64,000 bases of DNA, taken from the NCBI GenBank assembly GCA_035771175.1, contig CM069598.1, positions 4,796,194-4,860,193 of the forward strand. The letters run 5' to 3'. The stretch comes from Paratinospora sagittata (taxonomy: Eukaryota; Streptophyta; Magnoliopsida; Ranunculales; Menispermaceae). The position numbers and the translations under genes are program-made. Each line of letters opens with the position of its first letter. Position 1 is the stretch's first letter. Shown piece by piece: positions 8,934 to 21,075 of the stretch. Under the pieces are notes generated by a model. That model made no database searches, was not told the origin of the DNA, and was given only the letters and a program-made list of their open reading frames with translations.

Positions 8934-11744
8934 TTAAACCGCTTTTAACGACATTTCGAATATTTTAAGCAAGACTGAACGAACTGCTCCATGACATCGT
9001 ACATCCGGGCGCTTGTATCACAACATCCTCCTCGTTATCGTTATAACCACATGGCTAGTAATCTAATGATGGGGCCAATAGAACAACTGCTGGTCAATTG
9101 CAATCATAGTTGTATTTTATTTTAAAAAAGGTTATCATATTTTTGACATTATAGAATCTTACTTAAGGGCTCTAATAGATATTAAATATATCAATTATAT
9201 TATTTATTTATTTTGTAAAATATTACATTTATCTCTCTGGTTTATATATATATATATAGTGAATGGGTAGGTGCAACGTGATTGATAATTATATTTTATA
9301 TTTTATAATTTATATTTATTTTATTTTAATTTTAAAACTGTATAAAAAATTAACCTTCATTAATTTTATGTGTCAGTTAAAATAAATATAAAAAAAACCT
9401 TTAAAAAGTGGGTTAATTAAATTTTATTATTTTAAAAAATATTCCTTAACATGAATTAAAAATCAAAACTTTTAATAACTTTTAGCTTAATAAATAATAT
9501 AATATAGATATTTAATTTTTAATGAATTTTATAGAGAATCATCTCATAGGGACCCAAAAAGAAAAAATGATAGCGCATACTTTTCAGTACTTATTACAGA
9601 CAGCTGTATTTGACCCTTCTGAAAGGCAAAAATCAATTCAAGCACAAAAGAGAGCTTTGACTTAGCGCTTTACAGTTAAAAGCCAAATGCCAGTATTAAA
9701 GAGACAAGATCATGGCCGTCCAGTATTATATAAGGGCATTGGAGCTGCATGAGATCATCTCTCACATGAATTCAAGAAAATGTCAATTGACCGAAAAAAT
9801 AAAGTCAATCTCTAAGTTTTAAACACCAAACCTAACCATCTCACTTCTACTATGAGTTTTTTTGAGGCCTGAGAGAATATGTAGTAAAGGGTAGCCACAA
9901 TACTTCAAGGGAATAGTTTTGGGTTATAAAATTGTTAGACCCACTCATAATAAAGATTTGTGGGTAAAAAGAAAGAAAGGCATGTGAGCCTACCTTGCCC
10001 TTGTGTACACCCCTTATTCATATAAAAGACCATGATTCAAATCCTTATAGATGTGACATAAATGTTATTTGTAAAGGGTGAGTTTTGTAAGTCTGCATGT
10101 TGTCTAAGGAGTTTATTTACTTCTTTGTTATGTTCCTTTGAGACCCAATGTATTCGTTAAGGCCTCGGCTTAAGATATTGAGAAAGAAAAAAAAAAAGAT
10201 TTTTATATCTATGCATGGTAACACCCACTTATATATTGTGGCCCCATAACACTTTATCACTATTTGATCAAAATTGAGCAGATTCTGATTTTGATGGTAG
10301 AATCACATCTTAATGGTTAATTCATGCAAAGTTGTGAAATAATCTCACATCCGTTGGAAGGTTTTAAGAGCTTGAGTTTAAATGAAGGCAATAATTCTCC
10401 AAAAGTCAAGATCCGTTTTAGATGAACCTATGCCACTTGGTCAATGAACCCCGTGCTCTTGGTTTGTTGACTCTAAATTGCCTTCAAATAAGGGTGTAAT
10501 CATTTTGGTACGGCCACACATTTTGGTGAGGTCTGTGGATATTAGGATTTCTATTCTACTATTCTTTTCAGGGTACGGCCACATATTGAGAGTTTGTCTC
10601 TTGAGTTCAATTTCAAATTTACAACTTAGGGTGGCCTCAACCACTGAAGCCAACCCTCATTGGATACCACCATACAAAAGTTTTATCATAACAGAAGACC
10701 CTTACTCTTCTCTCTTTGGATATTGGTTTGGCGGAGAAAATGACCCCTTAAATATTTATTAAAATTCGTTTTTCTTTTCTCATTTGATCTTAATTAAATT
10801 TCTAAATTCAATCTAAATCAACATGACTTAATCATATAAAAAATTACCAAATATATACCAATTCTGGAAGTGACTTTACCACCCGAAGAAAAAAAAAAGC
10901 ACCTTTCTCTGGGGCAGTTCAATTTTGATTAAATGGTTATATAACTGTGAGTTTTGTAACATGCGAAGATAATAATGAAAAATATCTCATTTATATTTTT
11001 GGACATCATTTCATACCCTTTTGGCTGATCTCAACTTTTATGCCATTTACATAGTAAATTCTTTTAAAAATATATATATATATATATCTTGTATTATTAT
11101 TATTATTATTATTATTAGTCAACAGATTGAATATGCGTAAAAAATGTATTAATATTTTTTTTGGATATAAGAGTTAGAAATAATCTGTCTCACAATCTTA
11201 TTTGAAATTGTTTTAGGTCCTATTTTGTAGTTTATTACAAAAATACCCTTAATGTTATGAAAGAAAAAAATTTGATTTTCAGTTACCATTGAAAAAGAGA
11301 GGGTATTTTTAGGATTTTGAGAAAATAATGAAACATGGTGAATTAAGAGATTTTAGCTTTATAAATAATATCGATATAGATAATTATTAACCAAATTAAC
11401 CTTTAAATTTATTTATTATATAAAAAAAAGTCCACCCTTAATGCATTGGTCTTAACGGTGAGAGATGAACCACATTGTAGAACTAACTAGGTGTTAAAAT
11501 TCAGACCACGATCATTTTTACATGATCCTCTTGAAATATGGGGCCATGACATCTGCATGCCTGCCACGTGTACAATGCCAAGGTGGAGGGAGGGACTTAT
11601 GATCCTCTGTTAATAGAAGCATAGGATGACAGGTTCTTTTTTTTTTTTTTTCCATCTTTAATTCTTTTTTTTCTTTAAAAAAAAAGAAATATATATTTTT
11701 CTTCAGATTTGTTGCTCGCCATTTTCAGAAGATCGCCAACCCAT
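8934..11744. other. Intergenic spacer with weak repeat traces
   Basis: About 2.8 kb without a convincing gene. A TATA-like TTATATAAGG near 9729 has no open frame downstream. At about 9958-10200 a SINE-like stretch has GATTCAAATCC (possible B box) and ends in an A run. Short AT and ATT microsatellites lie at 11070-11117. A G-box-containing CCACGTGT near 11563 and a GCATGC motif lie in the upstream region of the RRM gene. Two overlapping short frames at 10441-10762 show no protein similarity. Confidence 0.4.
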
Positions 11745-11754
11745 CTCTCCTCTC

Positions 11755-12458
11755 TTTATATATATATTTATATTATGTAAATATATAAAGTTACATATTT
11801 ATATATTTTTTCTACGGATCTACCAACCTCAGATTCAAAAGCCCGTCTCATATACAACTAATACATCTCTTCATTTGTTTGGATTTTCATATATTTTTTT
11901 TAATTGAATCGACGTAATTAAAGGAGCAAAAATAAAGAGAAGAAAGGGAGGGGGGAATTTGAGGAGGAAGAAAAAGCTCTCTGTTCTTTTGTTATTCCTT
12001 GTTGCAGTTCCAGATCTTGTGGATTGTCTAAAATCGGTTTGTTTTTTCAGATTGTTTGTGTCTGAAAAATGGTTCTTAAATCTGATCTTTAAGTGGGTGG
12101 TGTTCTTAATTCTTGTTTCTTGGATTACAGGTGTGCCCGGATTGTGAAATGGCCGATTCATGAAAGGATTTTAATTTTTTGGATTGACCCATTTCTGTGT
12201 TTTTAAAGCTATCTGCCAATTCTGGATTTATATATTTAGGATAAGGTATGGTCCTCCTCCTTGGCTTTTTTATCTGCATTTTCGATCTATTGGATTGGTT
12301 TTTCTTGGTGGATAATATAAGAGCCTTTAACTTTTACTGGGTTTCATCTAATTAATTATGTGTTGGGAGAGACTTTTATTTTCATTTTTGAGTTATGATT
12401 TTAATTGTGGTAAAATAAAATAAAATAATTCAAGATCCTTGATTGATTGCAGAAAAAA
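11755..12458 (+). promoter_or_regulatory. Promoter and intron-containing 5' leader of the RRM gene
   Basis: A TTTATATATAT box at about 11755-11765 is followed by a long pyrimidine-rich leader. A leader intron runs from the donor GTATGG at 12246 to the acceptor at 12452 (TTGATTGCAG), ending just 6 nt before the start codon. 5'-UTR introns in plants often raise expression. Short open frames in the leader (one of 62 codons from 11959) could act as upstream frames but look non-coding. Confidence 0.55.
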
Positions 12459-14000
12459 ATGGAAACTGATCTGGGCAAGATTTTCATCGGTGGAATTTCA
12501 TGGGACACTAACGAAGATCGTCTAAAAGAGTATTTCGGAAACTATGGAGAAGTGGTGGAAGCTATAATAATGAAGGATCGGATTACCGGGCGTTCCCGAG
12601 GCTTCGGTTTTGTTGTCTTTGTAGACCCTTCAGTTGCGGAAAGAGTAGTTTTGGAGAGACACATAATAGATGGTAGAATAGTAAGTGAATTTTAACAGTT
12701 TATGAAGGTTCTGTTCTGTTAATCTAGTTAGTTTCAAATTTCAATTCTAGTACTATTGGATTTTGTTTTCAATCTGATCTGGTCTTTTCAATCAATTTAA
12801 TCTTGTGGCAAAATTGAAGAGTCGCTTCTTTCATTTTATAGATAACGCTTCTTCATTTCAAACTTCATGTTGTGACAGATTTGTTATCTTTTACATCCAA
12901 GAAAACTTCTTAAGTTGCTTGACTTATTTTTTATTGTTGCATTTTCAATTTAATAGGTTGAGGCCAAGAAGGCTGTTCCTAGAGAAGACCAAATTCCGAA
13001 TAGAAATAGTAGTAGTAGTAGTAGCATTCCTGCATTACCACCAAGCCCGGCTCGCACAAAAAAGATATTTGTAGGAGGCTTAGCATCTACTGTTAATGAG
13101 AATGACCTTAGGAGATACTTTGATCAGTTTGGGACAATAACAGATGCAGTAGTGATGTACGATCACAATACTCAAAGGCCAAGAGGCTTTGGATTTGTAA
13201 CATATGATTCAGAGGACGCCGTAGATAACGTTTTGTTCAGAACATTTCATGACCTTCACGGGAAACTAGTCGAGGTTAAACGGGCTGTCCCAAAAGAATT
13301 ATCGCCCGGACCTTCAAATCTGAATTGGAGCTCAGTGAGTGAATACAACAATTTTCAGATTCGGGTCAATAACTTCATCAATGCATACCCTTCTGGTTAC
13401 AATCCAATCACAGTTGGAAACTATGGAGTAAGGATGGATCCTCGGTTCACTCCATTTGGTGGCAATCGAAATGGGATTTCTTCGTTTGGTTCTGGTTATC
13501 AAATGAGTGGCAATTTCGCGCCTCAAATGAGACCAACTAGTATTGGATATGGTCGGGGTATGAACCCTTCTTTTGGCTATGGTTTAGGTGGCAGAGGAAG
13601 TGGTTCTGTTCAAAGCACACCAACCCGGAATGCTTGGGGAAATGAGGGGCTTCATTATTTGATGAACCCTGATGTTGCTAGCAATTACAATAGCTCCGAG
13701 ACAGGAAGTATTGGAGGAAGCAGCTTTGGTAATGATAGAACAAGTTGGGGGGTTTCTTTTCCTCTTTCTTTTCAAGAAGGAGCAAGTGGTGAAACAAGTT
13801 ATGGTTTAGGAAGAGGAGGGTATGGGAGAAGCAGAGGAATTGGAGTGGTCTCAACACCTTCGTATTCTGCATCAACGGGTGGTTTTGGTGGTTCGGTTTT
13901 TGGGGATTCTACTTGGTTGTACTCAACTTCTGAGCTAGATGAGGCTGGTGGTATATTTGGTTATGGACATCGCAGAGAAGCTTCAGATGCTACAAGATAA
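12459..14000 (+). CDS. Two-RRM hnRNP-like (Musashi/RNP1-type) RNA-binding protein
   Basis: Coding exons 12459-12680 and 12957-14000 give 421 aa. RRM1 (residues about 7-83) has RNP2 KIFIGGI and RNP1 RSRGFGFVVF; RRM2 (about 109-187) has KIFVGGL and RPRGFGFVTY. They are joined by a linker with six serines, five from an (AGT)5 run at 13008-13022. The C-terminal half is a glycine/serine/asparagine/tyrosine-rich low-complexity tail (GSIGGSSFGNDRTSWG, YGLGRGGYGRSRGIG), typical of A/B-type hnRNPs and likely to condense. The family acts in nuclear and cytoplasmic mRNA processing. The intron after RRM1 and the VEAKKAVPRED junction fit the Arabidopsis RNP1/At4g14300/At4g26650 group. The 3' UTR also has an intron (separate entry). 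The ATG follows the leader splice acceptor directly. Confidence 0.93.
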
Positions 14001-14059
14001 AGATCTGCTGGTTTACATGGATGTTTATTATAGTGTTACAGATAGAAAACCAAATAGAG

Positions 14060-14536
14060 GTAAGAATTTCTCTTTAGCTTCCTACAAGTTTTATTACCTG
14101 ATGCATTTTTTAAATAAGAACTTCAATCTTAAGAAATGTGTTGCTCTTGTGTTGCATCTTTTACTAACATCATATCAATCTTCTACTTGTAATTTCTTTA
14201 TCGACCCGTTTATAATTTAGAAATATTCAGCTGGATGATTTTATGTCAAATTCAGCAAACCTTCATTTCAGTTTGGGAAACTTGTGCTTGATTAAGTCCA
14301 ATTGCAGCATAAGATCCCCTACAAAAAATAAAAGAAAAACGAAAGAAGGGAGCAGTATGGGAATGGTATCAAACTATCAATATCTCAAAGACAGCTATTA
14401 TACACATATTCTTGCAAACTCACATTGATTTTGACTTTCAATTAATTCTACTTCCACTGGGTTATTATTATAACTGATTAATCTGTATCTTCTCATGTTA
14501 TATTTACATTTTCTTTTTCTTTTTTCATCTCCTCAG
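14060..14536 (+). other. 3'-UTR intron of the RRM gene
   Basis: Donor AG|GTAAGAATTT at 14060 and acceptor CTCCTCAG ending at 14536, after a pyrimidine tract, define a 477-nt intron in the 3' UTR. The splice junction is 59 nt past the stop codon, just beyond the roughly 50-55 nt distance that makes transcripts sensitive to nonsense-mediated decay. Splicing itself is inferred from the sites. Confidence 0.6.
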
Positions 14537-14649
14537 GAATTGCTGCCAAGAAGTATTATTTTTTGGGTACCAGGATTTTACTGTAGGTGAAGAAAATCTG
14601 GTGAAGACTGTTGATTTGAAAAAATCTACCTCTTTTACATATAGAAAGA

Positions 14650-16760
14650 AAGATTGATTTTCTAGAGCTAACAGGACTGTCTCTTTTGAAGAATTCAATA
14701 GCCAAAACAGTTACCAGGGATTTTCTGTAAGGTTTGAAGTTTTGGGTTTATTTTACTTTTGTTAAAGTTAGGCTTATATTCTTTGGTTGGGGGTTTGTGG
14801 TGTAAAATCAGATTGCAAGGAATATTCAGGAGTGGTTTTTGATAAATTTGTTGAGCATCTTTGACAAGGCATTGATACATAAAAAAATTAAAAAGAGAGA
14901 TTTTTTTTTCTTGAAATACCTTTTTCTTGCTGTAACTTCTATCTTGTCAGGCATTTTCTCTTCCTTTTTCTTATTTGGGATTTTTTTTTTTTTTTCAATC
15001 AAATTGTACAAGAGGTTCTGATTGATTGATTTACTGGTATTGAACTTTTGTGGATGCTCATCTGTGGTCCTTTCAAATGAATTACCAAAGACTTGATTCA
15101 TTTTCCATGTAAAACTATCTTTTCTACAAGCTCAAGGCTTCATCCTCACATGAAATCAATGGTCCTGAAAGCTTTAATGAGTTTCTTCTGAAACCACTTG
15201 ATAAGAAGCTGGCCAATCATATTAATTCCAGCTATCTATACAACTTTCTGCATAGAAAGTGAAACATGTAATAATGTTCAATCACAAAACCACTTTTCTC
15301 TTTTATCCATTTTTTTGTTTTGGGAGGTCTCTAATCATTAAACTGTTTGCAAGCAGAAAAAAATGGACTGAAGAATAATCTCTATCATTGGAATTTTGAA
15401 ACTGCAGGACCCTGCAGATAAGTTAGAAATTGAATGGGAATGAGATAGCTCATGAGAAGATTAAGTTGTTTCTTTGTTCTCCGAGTAATTATTCGGATTC
15501 GAGATACATGTCGAATGTCTAATACTGCAGAAAAAAAAAAAAAAAACAGTCTCTTGCTTGGAAACTAGAACACAAAGCAAGTATGGTTCTAGGAGAGCTT
15601 TCAAAGATTAAGAGAATTGGAGAAGAGAAGAGAGGAATGCATTCCAACAAAATGGATTTCAAAAAGGAAACAAAGGACTAAAAAATGATAATATATCCAA
15701 ACAGAATTGGGCAGCAAAGCCACAGAAGTATCATATGTTAATCCTTAAATTAGAAACAGAGACTTTAACTCTTTCCCTCTGCGATACTTTGAAAAGGCGA
15801 AAATTATTTGTACCAAGCTACAAAATAATAGAACAAAAGAACCATATATGAGCTTATATATTTGACATCACCAAAGGTTCACATAATCATTCATATGGCA
15901 AAAAACAAGAGTTTGTTTGAGTAGCATTTAAGTTTTTTCCTGTGAGTGAGAATAATAATCAGAAAATTCTGAACTCATGAAGTCAAATTAAAAGATGATT
16001 TTCTTTCACTTTACTGTTGGTAATTTGGAAAAGATAAGTGACATTGAATTACATTTCGTGTAGATTTTCAATTTGAAATTCGACTATAAGTATGCCCTAT
16101 AGTTTCTGAAGTCAAGCAAATAATATTGTTGTCATATAACAAGAAGCAAAAGTATGCTAAAGCCGAAAAGAAGAAAAATAGAGATCAAGACCAAGATATT
16201 TGTAAATGAAAGCATAGATTTTCCATCTCTTGGCAGGCATCATAGGGAGAAAGATTCATGGTATTTGTTCTCACTGTCATGTCTATGAACACAACCGGTC
16301 ATGTTATGAGAGACAATGTTCAACCCGAAATGCTTCTTTTCATGATAAAGTGAATAGGAGAATTTAGCAAGGAATGAAAGCAAACAAACCAAAACAAAAA
16401 AGAACAAGATATACTTTCTAAGGAGAATGATAAGAGTGGATTTAGATGACCTTAGTATTCCGACTTAAGCATGGACAAAAGAAAGAGCTTCCTTAAATAA
16501 ATAGAGCAGAGGACTAATAACAGTAAGCAACAAATGGAACGTATGGAGAACATGAAACGATGGTCACATATATACCAACTGCAATTATATGAGAACAACG
16601 ATAGAGTAACACAAATAAGTTGCATTCCTCTATGCTTAAGATTATTCCAACATACAAAGAAAGAAAGAAAGAAACACATAACTATGCAATACATTGCTAA
16701 TTACTACTACTGTTATTTTATTCTACTAAAGTCACCTAATTTATCATCAATCCACATGGT
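14650..16760. other. Spacer and 3' flanks, no gene seen
   Basis: Holds the downstream flank of the RRM gene and, on the minus strand, the 3' flank of the next gene. Only short shadow frames occur, plus homopolymer runs near 14985 and 15530. A short plus-strand frame at about 16257-16350 with a zinc-knuckle-like CSHCHVYEHNRSC was considered and not accepted as a gene. Confidence 0.35.
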
Positions 16761-17387
16761 TCAGAAGAAAGCTCTACTTCCATAAAACACTTTTGAGCCA
16801 TTCGCCTTTGATGCTTGTGACTTCTCATCAGAACTCGAATTGGTATTCTCGGAATCCTTGGTTCTATTCTCGACATCCATTGGAAGCTTCATCTTTGCCA
16901 ATGCTTCTGTAAATTGCTGCATACTTTTCTTGTATATATCTACTATCTCCTGCTGCATCATTTCCTGTTCTGCTTCAATACTCACTTTTAAAACAGATTG
17001 TCCAAATCTTTTACTCGGTGCTATGCTTGAAGAGTCACTCTCTGCCTCGGTGCTATCTCCATCCTTATCTTTTCTAGGCGAAACAAGGTCAAGATTTGAA
17101 GCCCCTGGAGGAGTATTACAAGATTGAGAACTAACAGTGTTTGAAGCAGAAGGAGACCCATTAGTCAAAACACTAACGGATTCGAAACTAGATGCCGAGA
17201 AACTTTCCACAACTTTAACACCTAAATCTGAATTGAGATGATCATCAGCATTTGAAGTGTTCAAGCACTCTGTGGTCTTAGAGTCCAAAGAGTTACACGG
17301 GATTCCAAAATACTCCGAGACCATCTTCTGGTTTTCGTTTACAATCTCTGGGTCAGGAAATTCAATCTTATCATAGTCGCTTGGAAC
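16761..17387 (-). CDS. Unrecognised plant protein, 3' part only (cut by gap)
   Basis: An open frame of 208 codons enters from the assembly gap (first residues VPSDYDKIEFPDPEIVNENQ) and ends at the TGA at 16761-16763; any start codon lies in or beyond the gap. The middle is serine-rich and disordered. The most structured part is a predicted helix near the end (VLKVSIEAEQEMMQQEIVDI, then YKKSMQQFTEALAKMKLPMD). It ends with another Ser/Lys-rich tail. I do not recognise the family. The steady open frame, the conserved-looking helix and good codon structure argue that it is real. The downstream methionine at 17324 would give 187 aa but is probably internal. Confidence 0.7.
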   Translation of the reverse strand, partial: VPSDYDKIEFPDPEIVNENQKMVSEYFGIPCNSLDSKTTECLNTSNADDHLNSDLGVKVVESFSASSFESVSVLTNGSPSASNTVSSQSCNTPPGASNLDLVSPRKDKDGDSTEAESDSSSIAPSKRFGQSVLKVSIEAEQEMMQQEIVDIYKKSMQQFTEALAKMKLPMDVENRTKDSENTNSSSDEKSQASKANGSKVFYGSRAFF

Positions 17388-17487
17388 NNNNNNNNNNNNN
17401 NNNNNNNNNNNNNNNNNNNNNNNNNNNNNNNNNNNNNNNNNNNNNNNNNNNNNNNNNNNNNNNNNNNNNNNNNNNNNNNNNNNNNNN
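17388..17487. other. Assembly gap (100 N)
   Basis: Exactly 100 N, the conventional length for a gap of unknown size. It interrupts the minus-strand gene to its left. The sequence to its right (17488-18034) is AT-rich spacer with no recognisable exon, so the two sides may be far apart. Confidence 0.99.
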
Positions 17488-18034
17488 ATCCCGACTAATT
17501 TCTTGAGTTCCTAATTGTTAAGCGGGAGACACCTCCAACGGCCAATGTTAATAGTACCGATGTTATTTTTAACTTAACTACTTTTATTTTAAGTGTAAGG
17601 TTTGACAAAAGGTCTCAATATTAAGATTTAAGATTTAGATCTTAACTTATAATGAATTTATTCGTATTCAAATTACGAGTTTGTTAGGTACCATTCAATA
17701 AAATACAATATTCTATTATTATGTACCTAATATCTAATATGAATGCTTCTTCGGCATTTCCTATTTTTCGTACGAGTTAAAAGTATTATTTGCTTCCTTT
17801 AATAACAAAAAAATAAAAATATTTGCTTTGGGTTGACAAGTGGCCTAGACTGGGTCAGAAACGGCAGGCTCGTCAGGGTCCAAGCCCGCCAACCTCAAAC
17901 CCTGAAACCAAATGACGAACAAAGCTAACACATTGATGGCTCTTACGATTCTTCACTAAAATTTCGAGAAACTTCAAATTGGGCAGAAAATCCACCGTCA
18001 TCTTCCTTGATTGATTCTGAAAATAAGATAATCC

Positions 18035-19121
18035 ATGAATCCCAGTGTCTGGCACAAAGTTGCTGCTATTTCTGGTACTCTCTATCTCTCTCTGTCTCTC
18101 TTTTTCTTGTTTGATTTGTGGTTGTTTTTGGGTTTGCTGGGTTTTTAACACAGACCCTGAAATTATTTGTGAAAAAACAGGAGTTGCAGCTGTGGGTTTG
18201 GGAACCTATGGCTCCCATATCTTTAAACCCCATGACCCAACTTATAAGCAGGTAATTTTGTGATTTTTATTTTTATTTATTTATTTATTTTCTTTTTTTA
18301 AATGTTTGCTTACTGAAATGAGAAATAACTGAAGCCCCAATTTGTATAATTTTGATCTCTTTTCTCTAACTTTTTTCTTTTCTTTTCTTTTTTTTCTGTA
18401 AATGATAAAAGATTTTTCAGACTGCATCCCTCTACCATTTCTTTCATACTGCAGCGTTGCTTGCAGCTCCAATCACTAGACACCCAAACATTGTAAGTAG
18501 ATTTTTTAATAGGAATTCATGTTTTCCTTTAATTTTTCTTTTAAATTTTAGTTCAAAATTGTTGGATTTGATGCTTTTTTTATTGGGTTTCAGAAGGGAC
18601 TTTAGGCTTGTTCTTGAATTTTCTTTTGATCCTTTTTTCTTCTTTTTTTTTTTTTTTTTCTTGGATTTTACCGTAGTTTGGAGGCCTTCTGACCACTGGA
18701 ATTCTGGCTTTTTCAGGGACGTAAGTACCATTTTCTCTCTTTCATGTTTACTTCAATGAGTTAATTATTACTATGTTTCAAAACACAATAAGAGTTGGAC
18801 AATTCTGAATACATGATAATCTGTGGAATGTGCAAAATGGATTAATTGAGTAATGTTTATGATTACTCAATTAGTTTATATTGTTTAGTTTGTGAAATCA
18901 CACATTTTATGGTGGAGAAACCTTAATATATGAAAGTGTAATGCCAACAGTGTACACCCATTACTACATATTTGACTACTCTATAGCTATGGAACTAAAA
19001 AATTGCTCCTTGGCTTTGCAGGTGTTATACTGTTGCAATTCTCGAAGATCGAAAATACTCCTCCTTAGCTCCATTTGGTGGCTTTGCATTTATGGGTGCT
19101 TGGGCTAGCCTTCTCTTCTAG
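18035..19121 (+). CDS. TMEM256/DUF423 small membrane protein
   Basis: Five small exons (18035-18074, 18181-18251, 18412-18492, 18677-18720, 19022-19121) join in phase to 111 aa. The start is MNPSVWHKVAAISGVAAVGL, then GTYGSHIFK, the family signature near the N-terminus, followed by ASLYHFFHTAALLAAP and an ending in GGFAFMGAWASLLF. Three or four hydrophobic helices are visible, as expected for DUF423/UPF0382 proteins. The length equals the usual 110-115 aa of eukaryotic TMEM256. The molecular role of the family is unknown; membrane location is inferred from the sequence. Every intron has GT-AG ends and T-rich acceptors. Confidence 0.9.
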
Positions 19122-19770
19122 AGGTGTGGCACAAGATATGTAAGGAATCAATGACTCATCTGTGTAGTCATGCTATTCTAGAGCAATTTCCAAAATTAAG
19201 CTTCTTTCTTTATGTTCTATGTGCAACATTCATCCAACCTTTTTGTTTCCAAGCAAACAGTAAATGCAATATATCCATTAACTTTTCTTATGGTTTGTTT
19301 TAGCCAATGTTTGATCATTTTTTAATCAGATGGTAATATTTGTTTGAATGAGAGTAGAAATCATCCAATTAAGTTGAATCTTGATCCACAGGATCTGTTC
19401 AATTCAGCAGAAATGGTAAGTATCTTGATTAGAGATTATGCTTACTGAACAACCGGTGATAAACTGAATACTGATGAACTCAAATGAAGAACATTTTAAT
19501 CCATTTATTAATATTTGAGCACCATTTCTGAGCTGCATTCATGCATTCTTGAAGGCAATAGAAGCTCAATTACATCATAAGTTGACACTCATGAGATAGG
19601 ATCCAAATTTCAGAACCCAAAAACTACTTTTTCATTGTGTAAGGAAAGGGAAGCTTGGACTACAGAGTTTATCTGAACTCAGCTTTCCCACAGGGAAGAA
19701 ACAAATCACCCAATCTAAGCTAATCAGACCTTTTTAACAACTCTGAATCATAACATTTGTCCTTCTGAAT

Positions 19771-21075
19771 TCAGCGAAATAGCTCAAACTTGCATCTGTT
19801 ATGACCTGCAAATCATTAGGTAGAAATTTCATGATCTCTACAAAAACAGAAGAATGCAAAGCTCTAAATATTTTTTCTAAAGGCTTAGAAGATGGTTTGA
19901 GCATGCAAAGTGGAGAATTAAAAAATCCCTGATGTGAAATAAAGTGATGAAACAACCCATTTAAATTATCACAGATTAAGTAGAGAATTAGAGACCCATT
20001 ACTTTTGTGGGCATTACATCTTAAAAAGTCACCCTATTTGCTGCACCTGCAAGTCTGTAATCCACTGTTAACAGTCTCCTTTTCACTATCTATTTCATTT
20101 AAAAGCTACATCCATACTGTAGTGACTCCAACATGAAAGAATGGTTCTTAAATATATATATAAGCCAAAGTGACATCCAAAGTTTCTAATCAAATTTGGG
20201 CACCACTTAAGACCCCATGTACACATGGACTCTCACTTTATACGCACATGAAAGAATTGCTCTTGACTGCAACTTGCTTTTCTACTTTTTATTTACGCTT
20301 CCAGAGAAAGCCAAGTGGATCTGTTTGACCCTCTGATGTGATCTTGGAATGGTGGTTCTATGACCCAATCACCCATTTGTTATTTATGGAGATAGGTAGC
20401 TTGAGAATTCTTCTTGTTTTGTTTTTGGTCAAACAAAAAAGCAAGATTTAAAGGGAGAGCTAACATGGGATATCTGAGTCACTTACTTGGGTCAAGATCA
20501 GTGACCATTGCAGCACCATTGAAGTAGCAGGTGGCACCTTTGTTCTTGTATTTCTGATAGTAATTATTAAAAGCATAGGAGGCATGGTCCTTTACAGTGT
20601 TGGGAAGAAAGCAAGGCTGGTTTTTTTGTATCTTACTGCAATCTGCACCTCCTCTTCCACAAGCCCAATCTAGAGCTTGCTGAAGAACACCATCTGGGGT
20701 CTGCTCATCAGCTATGCACCACTCCTCAAATTGCCCATCTAATCCAAATGGGCATCACAGAGAATAAATCAAAATGACGAATTTCTTCAATACATTATTC
20801 TTATTTCACTTGCTATGGCCATGAATTCATCCAATGTAAATGCTCAAGATTTTTCAGAATTAATCAGAAAACATCAGGAGTCATATAATGTGATTAAGAT
20901 AAAGCAGCAAACTTCTTGCTTTTAATGTGAAACAGAGATTTTACGATCTCAAATGCGGAAAACTCATTGAAATTTACTTAGAATCAAAATGGGTATCTGT
21001 AAATTTACCCGATTTTTGCAAAATTATCACCAGAAAGAGAAGAACAAGCAGAAATCTTAGCATAACTGAAGACAT
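19771..21075 (-). CDS. Secreted X8-domain (CBM43) protein, possibly callose-binding
   Basis: Three exons (21075-21009, 20738-20487, 19805-19771) give 117 aa. Residues 1-20 (MSSVMLRFLLVLLFLVIILQ) are a signal peptide. The rest is one X8 domain: EEWCIADEQTPDGVLQQALD, WACGRGGADCSKI, QPCFLPNTVKDHASYAFNNY, YQKYKNKGATCYFNGAA and DPSHNRCKFELFR at the end. Six cysteines would form three disulfides. X8 modules bind beta-1,3-glucan (callose), as in plasmodesmal PDCB proteins. This one has no GPI-anchor tail, so it is probably simply secreted. A minus-strand ATATATA box lies near 21160-21172. The neighbouring AHK2-type gene recalls Arabidopsis, where an X8 gene (At5g35740) sits beside AHK2 (At5g35750), from memory. 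Confidence 0.92.

Noticed and set aside
9958..10200. Possible SINE with GATTCAAATCC and an A-rich end
   Set aside because: A box is not convincing and the flanks share only about seven bases; mentioned but not called.
13332..13875. Antisense frames over the RRM gene
   Set aside because: They are shadows of the biased glycine/serine-rich coding sequence on the other strand.
16257..16350. Plus-strand CSHCHVYEHNRSC, like a MULE transposase zinc knuckle
   Set aside because: Spacing (CX2CX4HX3C) is one short of the usual CX2CX4HX4C, the frame is brief and no other transposase motif is near.
18281..18759. Frames of 63-100 codons across TMEM256 introns
   Set aside because: They cross clear GT-AG splice sites of the conserved gene and owe their length to T/A-rich intron sequence.
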